Notes: generated by a model not told the origin, from the letters alone. A stretch of 64,000 bases of DNA from Phycomyces nitens (GCA_022702545.1 JAHRBC010000002.1:1674001-1738000), one strand, 5' to 3'. Shown: positions 10,453 to 22,917, numbered from the stretch's first letter. Numbers and translations: made by a program.

Positions 10453-11005
10453 ATGACTGTAAGTAAAAGAACACTAGGGTGGATGGATTGATGGATAGAT
10501 GGATGGAAGAGATGGGATGCGATTCATGAATCAAACCGTCAACGCAGCCCAGATCATTACAAACGAAGGAAAAAAAAAAGAGAATCAAACCGCAGCACCC
10601 CAGCATACCCAACTTGCTTACGAACGAATCCTAATCCATCAGACCATCCCAAATCCACGACAAAGAAACAGGGAGACTGACATTCTTTCAATAGTTGGCT
10701 GTCGATCTCCTTAACCCCTCTGTCGAGCACGAGAAGCGTTGCCACAAGCTCAAGAGACTTGTACAGTCTCCCAACTCGTACTTCATGGATGTCAAGTGCC
10801 CCGGTAAGACATTTTCTATTTACCTAGCCGACAAATGTGATTCTCATTTTTTGATTTCTCTATAGGATGTCTCAACATCAGCACTGTCTTCTCCCATGCC
10901 CAGACCGTTGTCTTGTGCTCTTCGTGCGGTACCGTCTTGTGCCAGCCCACTGGTGGTAAAGCTCGTTTGACCGAGGGCTCTTCTTTCCGCAGAAAGAACA
11001 ACTAA
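10453..11005 (+). CDS. RPS27: 40S ribosomal protein eS27 (RPS27)
   Basis: Three exons (10453-10458, 10695-10803, 10866-11005) encode 84 residues, the usual length of eS27. Exon 1 holds only Met-Thr; the frame continues LAVDLLNPS in exon 2. The C4 zinc ribbon is visible as CPGC (spanning the exon 2/3 join) and CSSC, followed by the typical TEGSSFRRK end. It is a structural protein of the small ribosomal subunit. A long first intron straight after the start is common in ribosomal protein genes and may carry enhancing elements. The upstream stretch 10215-10452 is 5' leader and promoter. Confidence 0.95.
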
Positions 11006-11355
11006 AAAAGAAGATCAAAAAAGTGAAAAACGAAAACGCCACTACATATTTGTGTGATTGACAAGGGCTTGCTATTTTTCATTTCAAAAAAAAATCCTAC
11101 GCGTTTTTAGCCCTGTGCTTTTTATGTTTTTTTTTGTATCTATAAACAATTAAAAGGATATTACTTTTTATATTCTTTTATGATTGAATGAACTCTAGTG
11201 AGGCTCATTATGCTTGGGCTGATAAGGTGAATAGAATATATATGTATGTATAGATAGATGATTTGTGTATTTTATATATTATATACACATAAATATTTAC
11301 ATATCTTTACAAGTGGGCTTAAGACTCCGAATACACTCTTCTTCTCCACTTGCAA
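11006..11355. other. Intergenic spacer, RPS27 3' end and PIG-U promoter
   Basis: T-rich and A-rich tracts follow the RPS27 stop, then AT-rich DNA with ATATATGTATGTATAG-like runs. No gene seen. Confidence 0.4.
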
Positions 11356-12997
11356 ATGAGATCACTGGGTGGATGGAGTGATTGGGCTCTTTATGGCTGT
11401 TCAATCGCCCTAAGACTCGTACTGTTTAGTATTTCGTCTGTAGCAACAACACTTGGTCAACGCGTAGAGTTGGTTACGCCCGTGACAAGTTTCAAGCGAC
11501 GTAAGAAAGCCTAAACGTCCCATCCAAAAAAAAAGAGAGCTTAATCTATCCTCAAGTAACTGAAGGAGTCCATCTCTATGAAAGCAACGTGCCACCCTAT
11601 GATGGTGGTCTTGTTCATCAAGTAATGTGTTTCTGATCCGGACCTCAATTAATAATATTATTTAAATACATGCAATGTATAAATATATTAATTGTGTATA
11701 TAGTCTCCATTGTTACTGGCCCTGTTTTCATTTCTCAATGATCTGCCAAGCATTACGATTCCCTTGTTGTACAGTGTATTAGATGTCGTGATTGCCCATG
11801 CTCTTCAAAAGATCTGTCGGGCCAAACAAGCACGGGACATTGGAAAGCCAAAACTGGCTATCGAGACAGGACCACCCATCCTGCCCTCCACAGTCGCAGC
11901 CCTCTACCTCTTTAATCCGTTTACTATTCTCTCGTGTGTATCAAAATCCACAATCCTGTTTACGAATCTCAGTATTGTCATGTCCCTTCTTTGGGCATCG
12001 CTTGGTAAGCCTGCGACTCGTTTGGAGCATAATCTAATTATTAAAAGGCAACACTGTGGCGTCCATGTTTTGGGTTGCCATGGCATCCTATCTGAGCTTT
12101 TATCCTGTCATGCTGGTTGCGCCTCTTGGCCTCTTGCTAAAGTCACGGGTAAACAAGCGAATATCCAAATTGGGCAATGTTTTTTATACGTTTCTAGGCT
12201 ACAACTGTCGTCTCGGTGTTCATGGGATGGTCGGTGTTGCTCTTGGCTGTGTCTCGTCTGATAATTGGATCATGGGAGTTTATGAGAGAGACCTATGGAG
12301 TCATGTGAGTTTATTTGTTAAAGACCATGGTGCCTCGAATGTGCTTCGCTGACAAAGAAGAAAGCATCTTGTTATCAGATTTGACACCAAATATTGGAAT
12401 GTTTTGGTACTTCTTTATCGAGATATTTGATCAATTTAGATCCTTCTTTATGGCCGTATTCCAATTGCACTCGTTTATATTTGTGACCCCTCTGTGTATA
12501 AAACTAAGGTAAGAACAGACCCACAAAAGACAATATTCATTGACCAAACTCTAGACATTCGCCCGTGTTTGTGATCATTGTGCTGTGTGGCATAATGTCT
12601 GTCTTCAAGAGCTACCCCTCGGTGGGTGATGCGGCCTTGTATCTCGGATTGGTTCCTCTCCACGATGAGGTATTCAAATGTAAGCAGCTCTCCTACACGT
12701 GTCATTCTTTGCAAGGCCTGATTATTATTCTATGAATGCACATGTGGTCCCACCCTAGATTGCCGATACGGCTTCCTTGTGTCGAACTTGTTTCTGTACG
12801 CTTCAGTCTTGGCACCCATTTTTTGGCATCTATGGATCTATGCTGGCAGTGGAAATGCCAATTTCTTTTATGCCATCACACTTGTGTACAATCTTGGCCA
12901 GATCTTATTGTTAATCGATCTTGTTTATTCGGCTCTTAGAAGAGCATTTGATGTAGCTCATCCAGAAGCTATTGGAAAACAAGTTATACGTCGTTAA
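11356..12997 (+). CDS. GAB1: GPI transamidase subunit PIG-U / Gab1 (Cdc91)
   Basis: Eight exons (11356-11500, 11557-11621, 11704-12004, 12048-12148, 12198-12304, 12365-12508, 12555-12679, 12759-12997) encode 408 residues, close to yeast Gab1 and human PIG-U. Recognisable family landmarks are RVELVTPVTSFKR with VPPYDGG near the N-terminus, SDLTPNIGMFWYFFIE, a KSYPSVGD segment and APIFWHLWIYAGSGNANFFY near the end. Many hydrophobic segments indicate a polytopic ER membrane protein. The complex attaches GPI anchors to proteins in the ER lumen. The short intron 12149-12197 was required because reading through it destroys the family alignment. The gene converges with the mitofusin-like gene, with only 113 bp between stops. 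Confidence 0.92.
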
Positions 12998-13110
12998 ATA
13001 AATGAAAACAAAAAAGAATAAGCAAAAAAAAAGAACATAGTGTAAAATAAAGAGTGTAAAACAGTGATATGTGCAGAAAGAGTGAATGTAAAATAATAAT
13101 AATATAGATA

Positions 13111-15285
13111 TTACAGCACACGTATGGGTGCTTTGGGTGGGATATCAGTAGAAACCGCATTGACTTGGTCTAGGACAAGGTTGGCAACCTCTATAAAGTG
13201 GGTATAATAGGCGCCTGCATTCTGTGCATCGTAGGCCTGATTCTCGAGTTCGGTTCTCCGTCGTGCCTTGTTCTCAATGGCAGTCTGGATCTTGAGCTCA
13301 AGATCACGTCCGGTAGCCTGGAGGATCTTTCGGGAAATCCGAGAGATTCTTTTGGCATGCATGTCTGCAAGAGACGTCTTGATAGCCGCAGTCTTGCACT
13401 TTTGAAGGATCTTGGACTCGAGTCCGGCACGAATTTCGGACAAACCGAGCCACAGACTGGAGCCGGCCAGACTGACAATGGACACCCAACCGCCTCTTCC
13501 GCTGCGGTCAATCCAACGAACGCCCAGACAGGCCAAAAGGCCCAAAGAGATGGCCCAAGCAGTCCGTTTCCGAGGTGGCCAGACCCCAAGCAGGTCAATG
13601 GGCTCAAGGGTTACCGTCAAGGGTTTGTAGTAAGACTTCTTTAGGTTGGATTTGTCTTGCCAGGGAGATGGTCCAAGGTGTTCTGTGCCTAGTCTCTGAA
13701 TGGCCTGGACGCACAATTTAGTCTCTTCCATGGCTTCTCGTTCGACATCTTCGATTTCTTCTGTCCATGCCTGTAAAAGAGCGTCGCGGTATTCGTGTGC
13801 ATAGGGCCATAGGGAAAAGAGTGGTGGGCGTGATAGCCGAGGGCGAGGGTTTTCGAGGGCTTGTTCAAGCACATTGAGGGCATGAGTCTGGATTGATTCG
13901 AGTGTGTGTTCTGCCATAACTTCAACCTGATGTAGAACAGGTTCGCGTGCCCTTAGTAGCTGCATAAAAGGAAATGTGTCGCGTGCAAGAGATTGAAGAG
14001 CTTGCTGATGATGCTCAATGGTGATTTCATGTGTCGAGCGAGCAAGGTCGGTCATGTCGGTCAACAGCGCAACCAGGTACCGTTTGGCAGGTAATAGTTT
14101 GGTGTGCATACGATGCTCCACTGCAAATGTACGCAGATTGCTTTCGAGTGTGGCAAACGAAGCAGGTGGTGCATCAAGGGGCAACTCGACAAAGTGAACT
14201 CGATCTTCAGCTTGTTCGTATGTCGAAGGAGAGACTTTGTGGATTTGGTCGAGAATCTTGCGCTTGCACTTGTCTTTATCTTTAATGGTGTCGAATCTGT
14301 TGACGATGATAAACAATGGTTTCTTTTCCATTGAAGCTTTGTGCAAAAATGTCTTGGCCTGTTGAAAAAAAAAATTAATTTACTGGTTACAATTCGTCTA
14401 AGCACTTACTGATAAGGTCAACTGGTTCTGGGCATTGACAACAAAGACAACAGCGTCAATGTCGTCCTGTCCAGCGTATATTTCGGAAGTCTTTGTGGAA
14501 TCAGCATTGAGACCGGGGGAGTCGATCCATGTCATTGTGGCAAGATCGTGTTTGAGAAGACTTTTTTCGGGTGGTCGGTGATCACGCACATAGATACGAA
14601 AGTGATCGTAAAGACCTTGTTCCATAGCCTTTGGGAGATGACGGAGGGCAATGGGATGATATGTGCTAGAGTAATGACTATCGTAGTGAGCAGGGTCGGG
14701 GATGCAATGGACTTCTTCTACTCCTCCATTCTGCATGCAATCGACTATCTCGCACAGAGCACTTGTACATGGCTGTTCGTGGGTCGGCACAATGTCGGCT
14801 TGCAAGAGTGTGTTTACGAGGCTGCTCTTGCCTGCATTAACGTCTCCCGTCACGAGCACCTTGGAGGCACTATCGGTCACACGGGTTCGCAGGTGATCGA
14901 GGTGTCGCAAACACTGGCCAAGACGTTCGTCTAGCAATCGCACGGTTAATGTTGGGTCTGTTGAGCTGGTAAATAGAAGCGATCCGCTCGAAGGTTTTGC
15001 AGTCTTTACACCAGCCAGGTTATGGTGATGCCTAAAGTCTTCGCACAAACGCATGACCGACAGGATGTGACCAAGCAAATGTTGTCTGCAGTCGCGGTAA
15101 GCCCGCTGTTCATGAGCGTCATGGCCCCTGTAGCGAAGGGGACTGTCCTGAGTGATTCGTACTGACGGAGGAGTATTAACGTCAGGAGGTAACATGGGAA
15201 GAGGACGGGGATATAGAGAATGCAGGCGGTCAAAAGGCTCAATGCTAGGAGCCGAATGGCGTCTGAGTAAGCGCCGAAGAGACAT
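13111..15285 (-). CDS. FZO1: Mitofusin-type outer mitochondrial membrane GTPase Fzo1
   Basis: Two exons (15285-14410, 14358-13111) encode 707 residues. The dynamin-type GTPase motifs are G1 GDVNAGKS (147-154), G3 DSPG (255-258) and G4 NRFD (312-315). A paired hydrophobic region in the last third (TAWAISLGLLACLGV and GWVSIVSLAGSSLWLGL) would make the U-shaped outer-membrane anchor of the Fzo1/mitofusin family. Helical heptad-rich sequence follows it. The family tethers and fuses mitochondrial outer membranes. Somewhat shorter than yeast Fzo1 (about 855) and near metazoan mitofusins. Convergent with PIG-U. Confidence 0.9.
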
Positions 15286-16237
15286 GGAAAAAGGGTTGGC
15301 TGCAAATGACTTGGATTATAGCTGATCTGTGTTTGAAACCTGAATGAAATTCCAGGGCCGTGAATGGAGAAAGGAAGCTGGCCAAGCAAAAAAAAATGAT
15401 ATTGCTTTTTGTCTATGGTCCAGAGAAAAAGAGGTTGAGTTAAAGAAGTGCAGGGTCCGTGTTGCATCTTATTGTTTTAACACAGATTCCATATTTTGCT
15501 ATTTTTACATAGGATGATATGCTGCAATAATTATAACCTGATTTTTTAAAACCTATTATTATTATTATTATTATGATTATTGACCTGAGGGTGAAGTCCA
15601 GTTTGGGAACCCTGTCTTTAATTATTTTTTTGCGAGTGCCTTTTTGGTGGGGTGTATATGCTGTCTATAAACAAGCCCAACCGATTGTTTAAAGAATATT
15701 TAGCCAAAAAAACAAAAATAAGGGATCCATACTGCTCATCATTGACTATTCATTACTGATCTCTGCTCAAAATAACCTCTGGATATTCAGGTAAAAGTAT
15801 TTTATTATTATTATTAAAATGATGAAGAAATGTTTATTCTCAGATTATAGAGATATATATATATATGACTCAATTTACTAAAGCATTTTTGTTTCTATTT
15901 CTTGTCATCAATCTTTACTGTATTCACAAAACCAATGGTCAAATCTCCTTTTTGGCCAAAATGGGCCATTGACTCTTTTATAAGCCAGGTTGAAGCCAAT
16001 CATCTCGAATGGCTCAATACAGCCAACAATTTCATTTCCCTAGCCACTTTCAAATTTTATGTTATATATAAATATAAAGTTCTTGTGTCACTGTAATAGA
16101 CCAAGTGATATGGCTGCGAAACAGAATACAATCTTAATTGCCCTGAGCCTCCAATCCAATTCAATAATCTAGAGGTAGCATTTGAACTTCTTGGTCAACG
16201 AGTATCATACATTTTCCAATAATAATAATAATAATAC
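15286..16237. other. AT-rich intergenic DNA, no gene seen
   Basis: Contains TTA/ATT microsatellites (about 15558-15575 and 15800-15815). A 64-codon open frame at 15902-16096 has no recognisable features. Confidence 0.4.
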
Positions 16238-16640
16238 AGTGCTGTCCAAGAGTCGATAGACGACCGGAAATATTTTATTACTACTATTATTTAAATTTAA
16301 TCAATTACTGCAAGGAATCGCTTTATTGCCTGATCAACAAGTTTAAATCAATTCTTTTCACAACGTGTTAAATTGGTCTTGACAGAGTCTTTAAGAAAAC
16401 GCATGTCTTGTAATAAGCAAATCACTGTAGCCGTGCGAAAAAGTACTTGCTGACAAAGAAGAACCAAAGCTTTTTTTTTGAAATAGAGGTCTCACAAAAT
16501 AGACAGAATATAAATCAAAACATCTTTTGATAATATCTTTGGTTAAAAACATGGTCTTTTCAGCAAGGTCCAAGTACATATTGGACCATCGACGGATTTG
16601 GCCTCTGGTACCTACTAGTACTAGATTAAGATACATATTG
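16236..16640 (-). mobile_element. Possible Tc1-like element end with transposase-tail relic
   Basis: The sequence CAGTGCTGTCCAAGAGTC near 16238 resembles the terminal inverted repeat that begins many fungal Tc1/pogo-type elements. The minus strand to its right carries short open pieces that look like a decayed transposase C-terminus, though with many stops. No matching far end was found. Weak call. Confidence 0.3.
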
Positions 16641-17532
16641 GATCTGTGAGTATTCTTGTGTATTTATTGCTATAAACATAATATGATCTAATGATGACAG
16701 GAAAAGAAGTCGGTTATGAATCAAGAATATTCTCTTTGGACAATCGACCGACACGGCAGTCCATTAGATCAAATTATGGATGACCGCCATCACCATCAGT
16801 CCTAGACTACAATAGAAACATCCAACAACATCATATCCATTCACCTGGGATACACATGTTCACCTTGGACAATCCCGCTTGCCAGGCTCTCGTTTGGCTT
16901 GCCCCAACCAAGCAATCTATTGCCCAGATAAATGTGATACCCATGGCCTACCTAAGATGACGCGTCTGATGACAAATAGTGTGATGGTATACATACAAAA
17001 TCTAATTTATATATGTGTTATAAGAGCACCATACCTGTGATGTATTATATCATTTAAACCATCAAACTTCTCTTGGGTTTTGCTGGATTCTCAGCTAAGA
17101 TGCTTATATTCTTGGCATTTTGCTCGTACAGTCTACAACAGAAATATCCAAATAATAAACCCAGGGGTCCCTTATAAACAGCGCTGGTATTGCCCTGGGA
17201 AAATGTCCTGTGCTGGATACAAAAAAGAACCAAATTCGACTTTTATCAACTAACAATCTTTACCAAGCGATCCCAAGAGCACAATGCTTCTCTTGTCATA
17301 CTTTCTTGAAAAAAAAAAAAGAAAAGTGACTTGGGGTCCGGGATCTAGTATCTTCTTTTGGGTTCTAGAGTATGAATGATTTACCCTAGAATATAGATAT
17401 CCAAACACTATTTAATAAGGCCTTCTTTACCTTTACTCTTTAAGACCTAATAATGTATTGTGTCAACTAACCATTTAGTTTGAGATTATATATATTTAAT
17501 CTAAATCTGTCAATAGAGAAACTATTCTTTTA
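16641..17532. other. AT-rich intergenic DNA, no gene seen
   Basis: No supportable ORF, RNA gene or repeat beyond short A runs. Confidence 0.4.
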
Positions 17533-18417
17533 TTAATGGAAATGAATATTATTCTGTTTAACATTGTCTTTGGGCGCCACTAACTAATGGCTACAATAAT
17601 GCAATCATAAAAATTGAGAATATGCAATAGTATGCACTTTTTAACAACTTTCTTGCACCAAAGATTATAAACCAACCCGAGTTTACTTAAAGTGTGCCAG
17701 GGGTGGTAAATATAAGAACACTCGCAAGAAAGTCGAAAATATTAAAGTATCCTTTGAGAGGAATGGCTGGATACCCTTATATTTTAAAGAAGATCTTTTA
17801 AAAGGAGGGAATTAAAGGCCACACCTAATTGAAATCTACCGACAAAATAAAAGGGTAACAAGAATGAAGCAAAGTCGATTGAATCAAATGCCTATCACTG
17901 ATAGAGAATATACTGATTATAAGTTGTTTGATAGTAATACCAATAACATCAAGATTGTCTTTGCTCACCCAAGTTCTCTAGTTATCAAAGAAGCAGACTC
18001 GAGTTTTTTGAGAGCCATGGAATCAAAAAAAAAGGGGGGGGCTTTAAGTACAATATAAAACTACTTCCAATTGATCTCTCGAGAAAACGGCTTTTCAAAT
18101 GTTATTGTGGTAGACGCTACCTACTTTATAAACAATCTAAAGATGGCTCATTCTTGCATTTTAGGTTCCAATACTCAAAAAAAAATAGCCAAAAGTGTTG
18201 CAGTTCTTTTGAATGTCAAAGGAATAATTTTGAGAATTCTGACATTGTAAAAAGGTGCAAGGGGTTTAACAGCCATGATTGCAGAACTGACATTCTTGCT
18301 CCATACTCGAACAAAATTGATAATCTTACTGGCACCAACTATCATATCTATAGTTATGCCTTTTTTTTAATCTCTTGTTATATTTTCCTTGTTATTAATA
18401 TTATACTTATTCTTTGA
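17533..18417 (+). pseudogene. Decayed FAR1-MULE transposase relic
   Basis: From GGAAATGAATATTATTCTGT the sequence follows the intact FAR1 ORF at 7178-7843 closely at nucleotide level (for example AACCAACCCGAGT followed by an AAGTGTGCCAGGGGTGGT stretch), but with stops and frameshifts. Beyond the point where the intact ORF ends, a frame near 18080-18165 reads NVIVVDATYFINNLKMA, resembling the first catalytic Asp region of MULE transposases. This shows the ancestral element carried both modules. Confidence 0.6.
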
Positions 18418-18995
18418 CTTATTATGTAGACTCTTGGATATACGAATTATATCAATTTGTTTCTTTGTGTTAATACAAGTCAAGTGACTATTTACATTGG
18501 CTTTGCACAAGAATAGTTCGTGAGAATTACTTTAACTTGCTAATCACAGGCATAGTGAACAAATTAGAATCCATGAATAAAGATCAAACTTAGCCTGATT
18601 GATCAAAGTCTCCTTGAAGTATGTCATCTATTGAACATTAAGTGATTGCCCAATCGTGAGAGAATTAATATAATATATGAAGCATTTACACTCTTTTTTT
18701 ATATATAAAACTCTTATTATGTCATTCTCAAGGCAGAAAATATTATATATATATATTTCTTTGCAAAAATAAAACGATTCATCGCCACCTATCATCTTTG
18801 TAGAACCTGTACATTCTTTCTTATTAGTCTTTGAATTCTGTGAACTGCGGATTGTACCTCTGTCCTACAATACACTAGACTAGTTGTACTATCTGATACT
18901 TAAAATAGTGATGCCCCCATGAAATGTTTAAAAACAATGGAGGGCCCTCTTTCTATTATCTCTATATTCAAAAAAACAACAACAACATTTCTACC
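18418..18995. other. AT-rich region, promoter of the first F-box gene
   Basis: No gene seen. A short similarity to the upstream region of the second F-box gene exists (TACCTCTGTCCTACAATACAC at about 18854 and TACATCTGTCCTACGATACAC at about 22774), so the duplicated unit includes promoter sequence. Confidence 0.5.
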
Positions 18996-20801
18996 ATGAT
19001 TTTCTCAGATTTTCCTCAAGAAATCATAGCCAAAGTTGCGGATCTTCTTTCCATCGAGGACAAGGCCTCTTGTACTTTGGTGTCCCAAGAATGGAAACAT
19101 GCTTTCCAGCACTATATGTACTCTGATCTAGTCATTGACTCCAAAGAGACTTTATACAACCTTGTAAATCCATCCCAGGATACCAAACACGCATATCAAG
19201 AAAAAGAACACCTTGTACAATATCTGCGTATATCTTCATATTTAATGGCGACAGACCAGGAAATCTACGTACTGCAGAAATCATTTCCAAATATTAAGTA
19301 TATTCATTTCGACACAGATTCCATAACCCCAGAGAACTTTGGAATTACTGCTGACTGGAACCTTTGGAGACTTTTAAGAGAATTATACATTTCTTTCGAG
19401 TATTCATCTATGCAAAACATAGAGAATACGTTTGCTAAAGTATTCCTGTGTTTACCCTTCCTGAATCGACTAGAGATTGTCAATGTAAATATGGAGCAAA
19501 ACCTAGTGTCCCTATCACTAAACGACATTGAAGCTATTCACTCGCATCTAAACCACCTTGGATATTTGAAACTCGACACAAGTCTGATGCCTCTTTCCGA
19601 AACCGACCTTACATGTATAAACGTATCGCCAGCCACAAATATGAAAAGCTTAAACATAATATCCGCAAAGACAGACTATCGATGGCTATACTATTTCGCT
19701 TGCAAATACCCCAATCTATGTACGCTCAAGATACGCATAGCAAATGTTTTGCCCGATATCGATGAGCAAAAAAACGATACAATTGCATTATTCAAAAAAG
19801 TGCCTCTGCCATTTCAACACCTAGCAAAATTGAATCTTCACTATCTTGGCTGCACCGAGAAAGATTATCTACTTTTCTGGGATATAATCGACTATCGCAT
19901 TGTACCGCTACAACATATATCGGTTTCCATTAACCCAGGTGACACTTATTCTTCTGATGGTCCCGGTTATTTCCCCAAATGTATCGCAGAAATTTGCCTG
20001 GCAGGATTCCAAAGGACCATCAAATCATTTCATATAGAATGTTCAGAGAGAAATATGACTCCAATAGACTTGATGGATATAAGAGGAAGACTTTACCATT
20101 TGGTCAAACTGAATATTGAAGCTCCAACTCTACCTATTGAGCTAGATGCTCTTCTCCGTGTAGCACCTGCTTTGGAATCACTTTTACTCAAGTATGGCGA
20201 AATTAGAGTTAAAGGTGAACTCTACGATTCAAAGAGATTTGGACTCCAGACCCTCAAAGTATACGACTCGAAACTCTCATCAGATGTCCTCCGATTTCTG
20301 TCCTTCCACTGCAGAAGTTTGGATGAGTTGCACTTGAGTAAATCATCGGTATACGGCAATTATACAGCACCTGGATGCCAGTTTATTGACATGGCCTACA
20401 CCCGCTTGAAAAAGTTAAATATAAAGGAGACAAAATTTATTATACAAGACAGCAAGGAGTGCCCAGAAAATTTGAACATATTTCTTATTATTCGACCATT
20501 TGACAATGTTCCTCCAAAACAAGATTACGAGCCCAACATTTTGTCGCCTGTTGCGGGAGTACCTATGAAGGCTCATTATCACTGGTTTTACAGACCTTGC
20601 GAATTCAACATGTATGAAGTTTCAAAAGCACAAGGTTCCCGTATCAAGAAATTCTTCTCCAATTACGAGGAAAACAAAAGAAATGCCCAGGAGAGAGCCC
20701 TTTACACGCACACAAAAACACCTTTAGACTATTGGAATGTCAATTGTGTTTTTGGATATACAAAGATAAAACTTGGCTATGTAGCTGAATTTTCCCGATA
20801 G
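18996..20801 (+). CDS. F-box protein with leucine-rich-repeat-like body
   Basis: Intronless, 601 residues from the ATG at 18996, chosen because it places the F-box at the N-terminus (IFSDFPQEIIAKV, then CTLVSQEWK). An in-frame ATG at 18924 would add 24 low-complexity residues. The remainder has repeated Leu/Ile-spaced segments (LNRLEIVNV, LGYLKLD, LESLLLKYG, LQTLKVYD) as in F-box/LRR proteins. F-box proteins act as substrate receptors of SCF ubiquitin ligases by binding Skp1. The substrate is unknown. A close paralogue lies 2.1 kb downstream in the same orientation. Confidence 0.75.
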   Translation: MIFSDFPQEIIAKVADLLSIEDKASCTLVSQEWKHAFQHYMYSDLVIDSKETLYNLVNPSQDTKHAYQEKEHLVQYLRISSYLMATDQEIYVLQKSFPNIKYIHFDTDSITPENFGITADWNLWRLLRELYISFEYSSMQNIENTFAKVFLCLPFLNRLEIVNVNMEQNLVSLSLNDIEAIHSHLNHLGYLKLDTSLMPLSETDLTCINVSPATNMKSLNIISAKTDYRWLYYFACKYPNLCTLKIRIANVLPDIDEQKNDTIALFKKVPLPFQHLAKLNLHYLGCTEKDYLLFWDIIDYRIVPLQHISVSINPGDTYSSDGPGYFPKCIAEICLAGFQRTIKSFHIECSERNMTPIDLMDIRGRLYHLVKLNIEAPTLPIELDALLRVAPALESLLLKYGEIRVKGELYDSKRFGLQTLKVYDSKLSSDVLRFLSFHCRSLDELHLSKSSVYGNYTAPGCQFIDMAYTRLKKLNIKETKFIIQDSKECPENLNIFLIIRPFDNVPPKQDYEPNILSPVAGVPMKAHYHWFYRPCEFNMYEVSKAQGSRIKKFFSNYEENKRNAQERALYTHTKTPLDYWNVNCVFGYTKIKLGYVAEFSR

Positions 20802-22917
20802 ACCGGTGAATAAATAAAGAGCAATTACTATAGTTATTTTTTAAATACTTTCTTCCTAACCCTCAAAGAAATTACATTGAGAGTTATTCGTTTATATATT
20901 TGCTAGACTTGCTTTGTGTATCATTTTGCATCGATTTGTATATGTTTTTAAAGAAAAGCGGGTTTACCAATAAGTATCTGTAATGTGCGAAAAGTCCCAT
21001 AATAAGAGTATATAAAATATGATGAATATAAAGAAAGATAATGTTTATTTGTTGGAATATTTGAGATATTTATATGTTTTGAGCTATGTGATATGATTGG
21101 GAAATGACTAAGACATGTTGTTGGCCAAGTATTTATTACTAACTACTTCTTTGTTATTGATAAATCTGCTAGTCACTGTTTATTAACATTCTTAATAATG
21201 TAATACCTTATGGCTGGAGAGGATTAGGACCAAGTATCAATCCTAGTCCTCTCCTGACATACCATAATAGCTGGATGTTGTCCCAACATTACTGTTGTGG
21301 GGCTTATTAATTATTTTGTAGATATTAGAAATGGGTGTGTGTGGTAAGGGGGATGTGAGTGGTTTGGGTGGTATTATACAGTTGGTTCAAAACGAGGAGC
21401 TTACCGGCGCCAATGTCGACAAATTCTTCTTGGTTGCCAAAGTATCAAGATTAGCCAAGGAGTTAGGAAGGATAACCGTCGCTATTTAGACCATAATATA
21501 CAAGCCTTTGTGCTGTCTGTATACCATAAAGAATGATACATGGTATCTTAAACAACTTATGGTAAGTTTTTTTTGCTGTTGGTGCATACCATTAGCTTAA
21601 TGCAAAGCAGACGTCTTGATTATAGTTATCAATGGTGTCTTTGGATAATATGGCTAGGCGGATGATGTTCATGCAGAGCGAGTGCTTGCTTGTTGAAGGA
21701 TTGCCGGATTTCACCTTACCAGAGAGTGATTTATATTTGCTTTATAATCCATTGCCAAAAAAGGACTTTTTTCTGTTACAAGGACCGTCTTAAATTGGTA
21801 TTCCGACACATCACTATACAAATAGAAATATGACAAATGGCGAGTTGTTTATGCATAGAATTCTGGCAGAAAAGTATATGTAAAATAGTTTCCAAAATAA
21901 AAGAGAAAAAGGAAGATAACTATAATAAAGGGAGTATTTGGTTCAAGACACTTGCATTTTTAGCTAAATGTAATTTAAAATGATAAAAATAAAAGTTATA
22001 AAGTAAATATATTTTTAAGAATATTATAGACATTTTTCTCTACTTTAGATTTGTTCTTGTTTGATCCAGAGAGAGAGAGCTACAACTATTGAGTCAAACA
22101 AGTTCTTACTGTGGCTCTTTATATTGCGCAAAATATCAAAAGTGGATCATCGGGAATCAACTCATTACTGATTATCTGTACATATGCTTCTTTGTGCTGG
22201 TCTGTTTTGCAGACAAATGAAAAAGACTATTGGATATTCTTTAAAGATTAACAACTGTTGTTATCAGTTCTAAAGGACTGGCTTTCTCGACTGGCAAAAA
22301 AGGACTGGATTCCTTGAAACGCATCATTTTAAGGCTGTTTTCAGCATTATTGCTTGTTATTTTTTTTTAGACATTGGAAGAATGTATACAGCAAGTGAAG
22401 ATGAGAGCAAGTCATGCTAATCTTGCAGAATTTGTATTTTACAGCCCATTAACAATGCCATATGAATGAATTCTGTTGTTCAGCAAATGTTGTATTTTAT
22501 TTTCAAGATGAGCACTCAAAAAAAGGCGGTTTCACTTTGGTTTAAAAAAAAATCTTCTAAAATTAGAGTTTTTCTCAACTTTTATGCGTAGTAATAATAA
22601 TGCAGCAAACATATATCACCCTCTAATGTTAATAATCTATAAGCATAGTGAATAGATACTAATAATAAGGCCAAGATTTTTCTTGTTGAACACAGTGATT
22701 AGAGATGCTCCAATGGAAGAAGTACAAAAGTTTCAAACTAGTATACATTTCCAAGTTCTACTTACGGCGCATTGTACATCTGTCCTACGATACACCGCGT
22801 CTCTGTTATTTATTGATATTAGAGTGAGCAGAAAAAAAAACTATTTAAACACTCGAAAAGCATCAAGGCTTCTCTTTCCTGTATCTTTATACTCCAGACA
22901 TCTCTTTTTTATATATT
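20802..22917. other. AT-rich spacer between the two F-box genes
   Basis: No gene recognised. 21360-21490 is less AT-rich and has a roughly 40-codon open run (translating to GGIIQLVQNEELTGANVDK) ending in a stop. It may be a coding relic. Confidence 0.4.
21207..21268. repeat. Imperfect inverted repeat (potential hairpin)
   Basis: GGAGAGGATTAGGA (21216-21229) pairs with TCCTAGTCCTCTCC (21241-21254) with one mismatch and an 11-base loop. Outer TTATGG/CCATAA arms extend it. It could be a transposon end, a small MITE or an RNA hairpin. Confidence 0.6.

Noticed and set aside
13198..13644. 148-codon frame on the plus strand
   Set aside because: It lies wholly antisense to Fzo1 coding sequence, which has clear family motifs.
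14548..14934. 128-codon plus-strand frame
   Set aside because: Antisense shadow of the Fzo1 GTPase domain.
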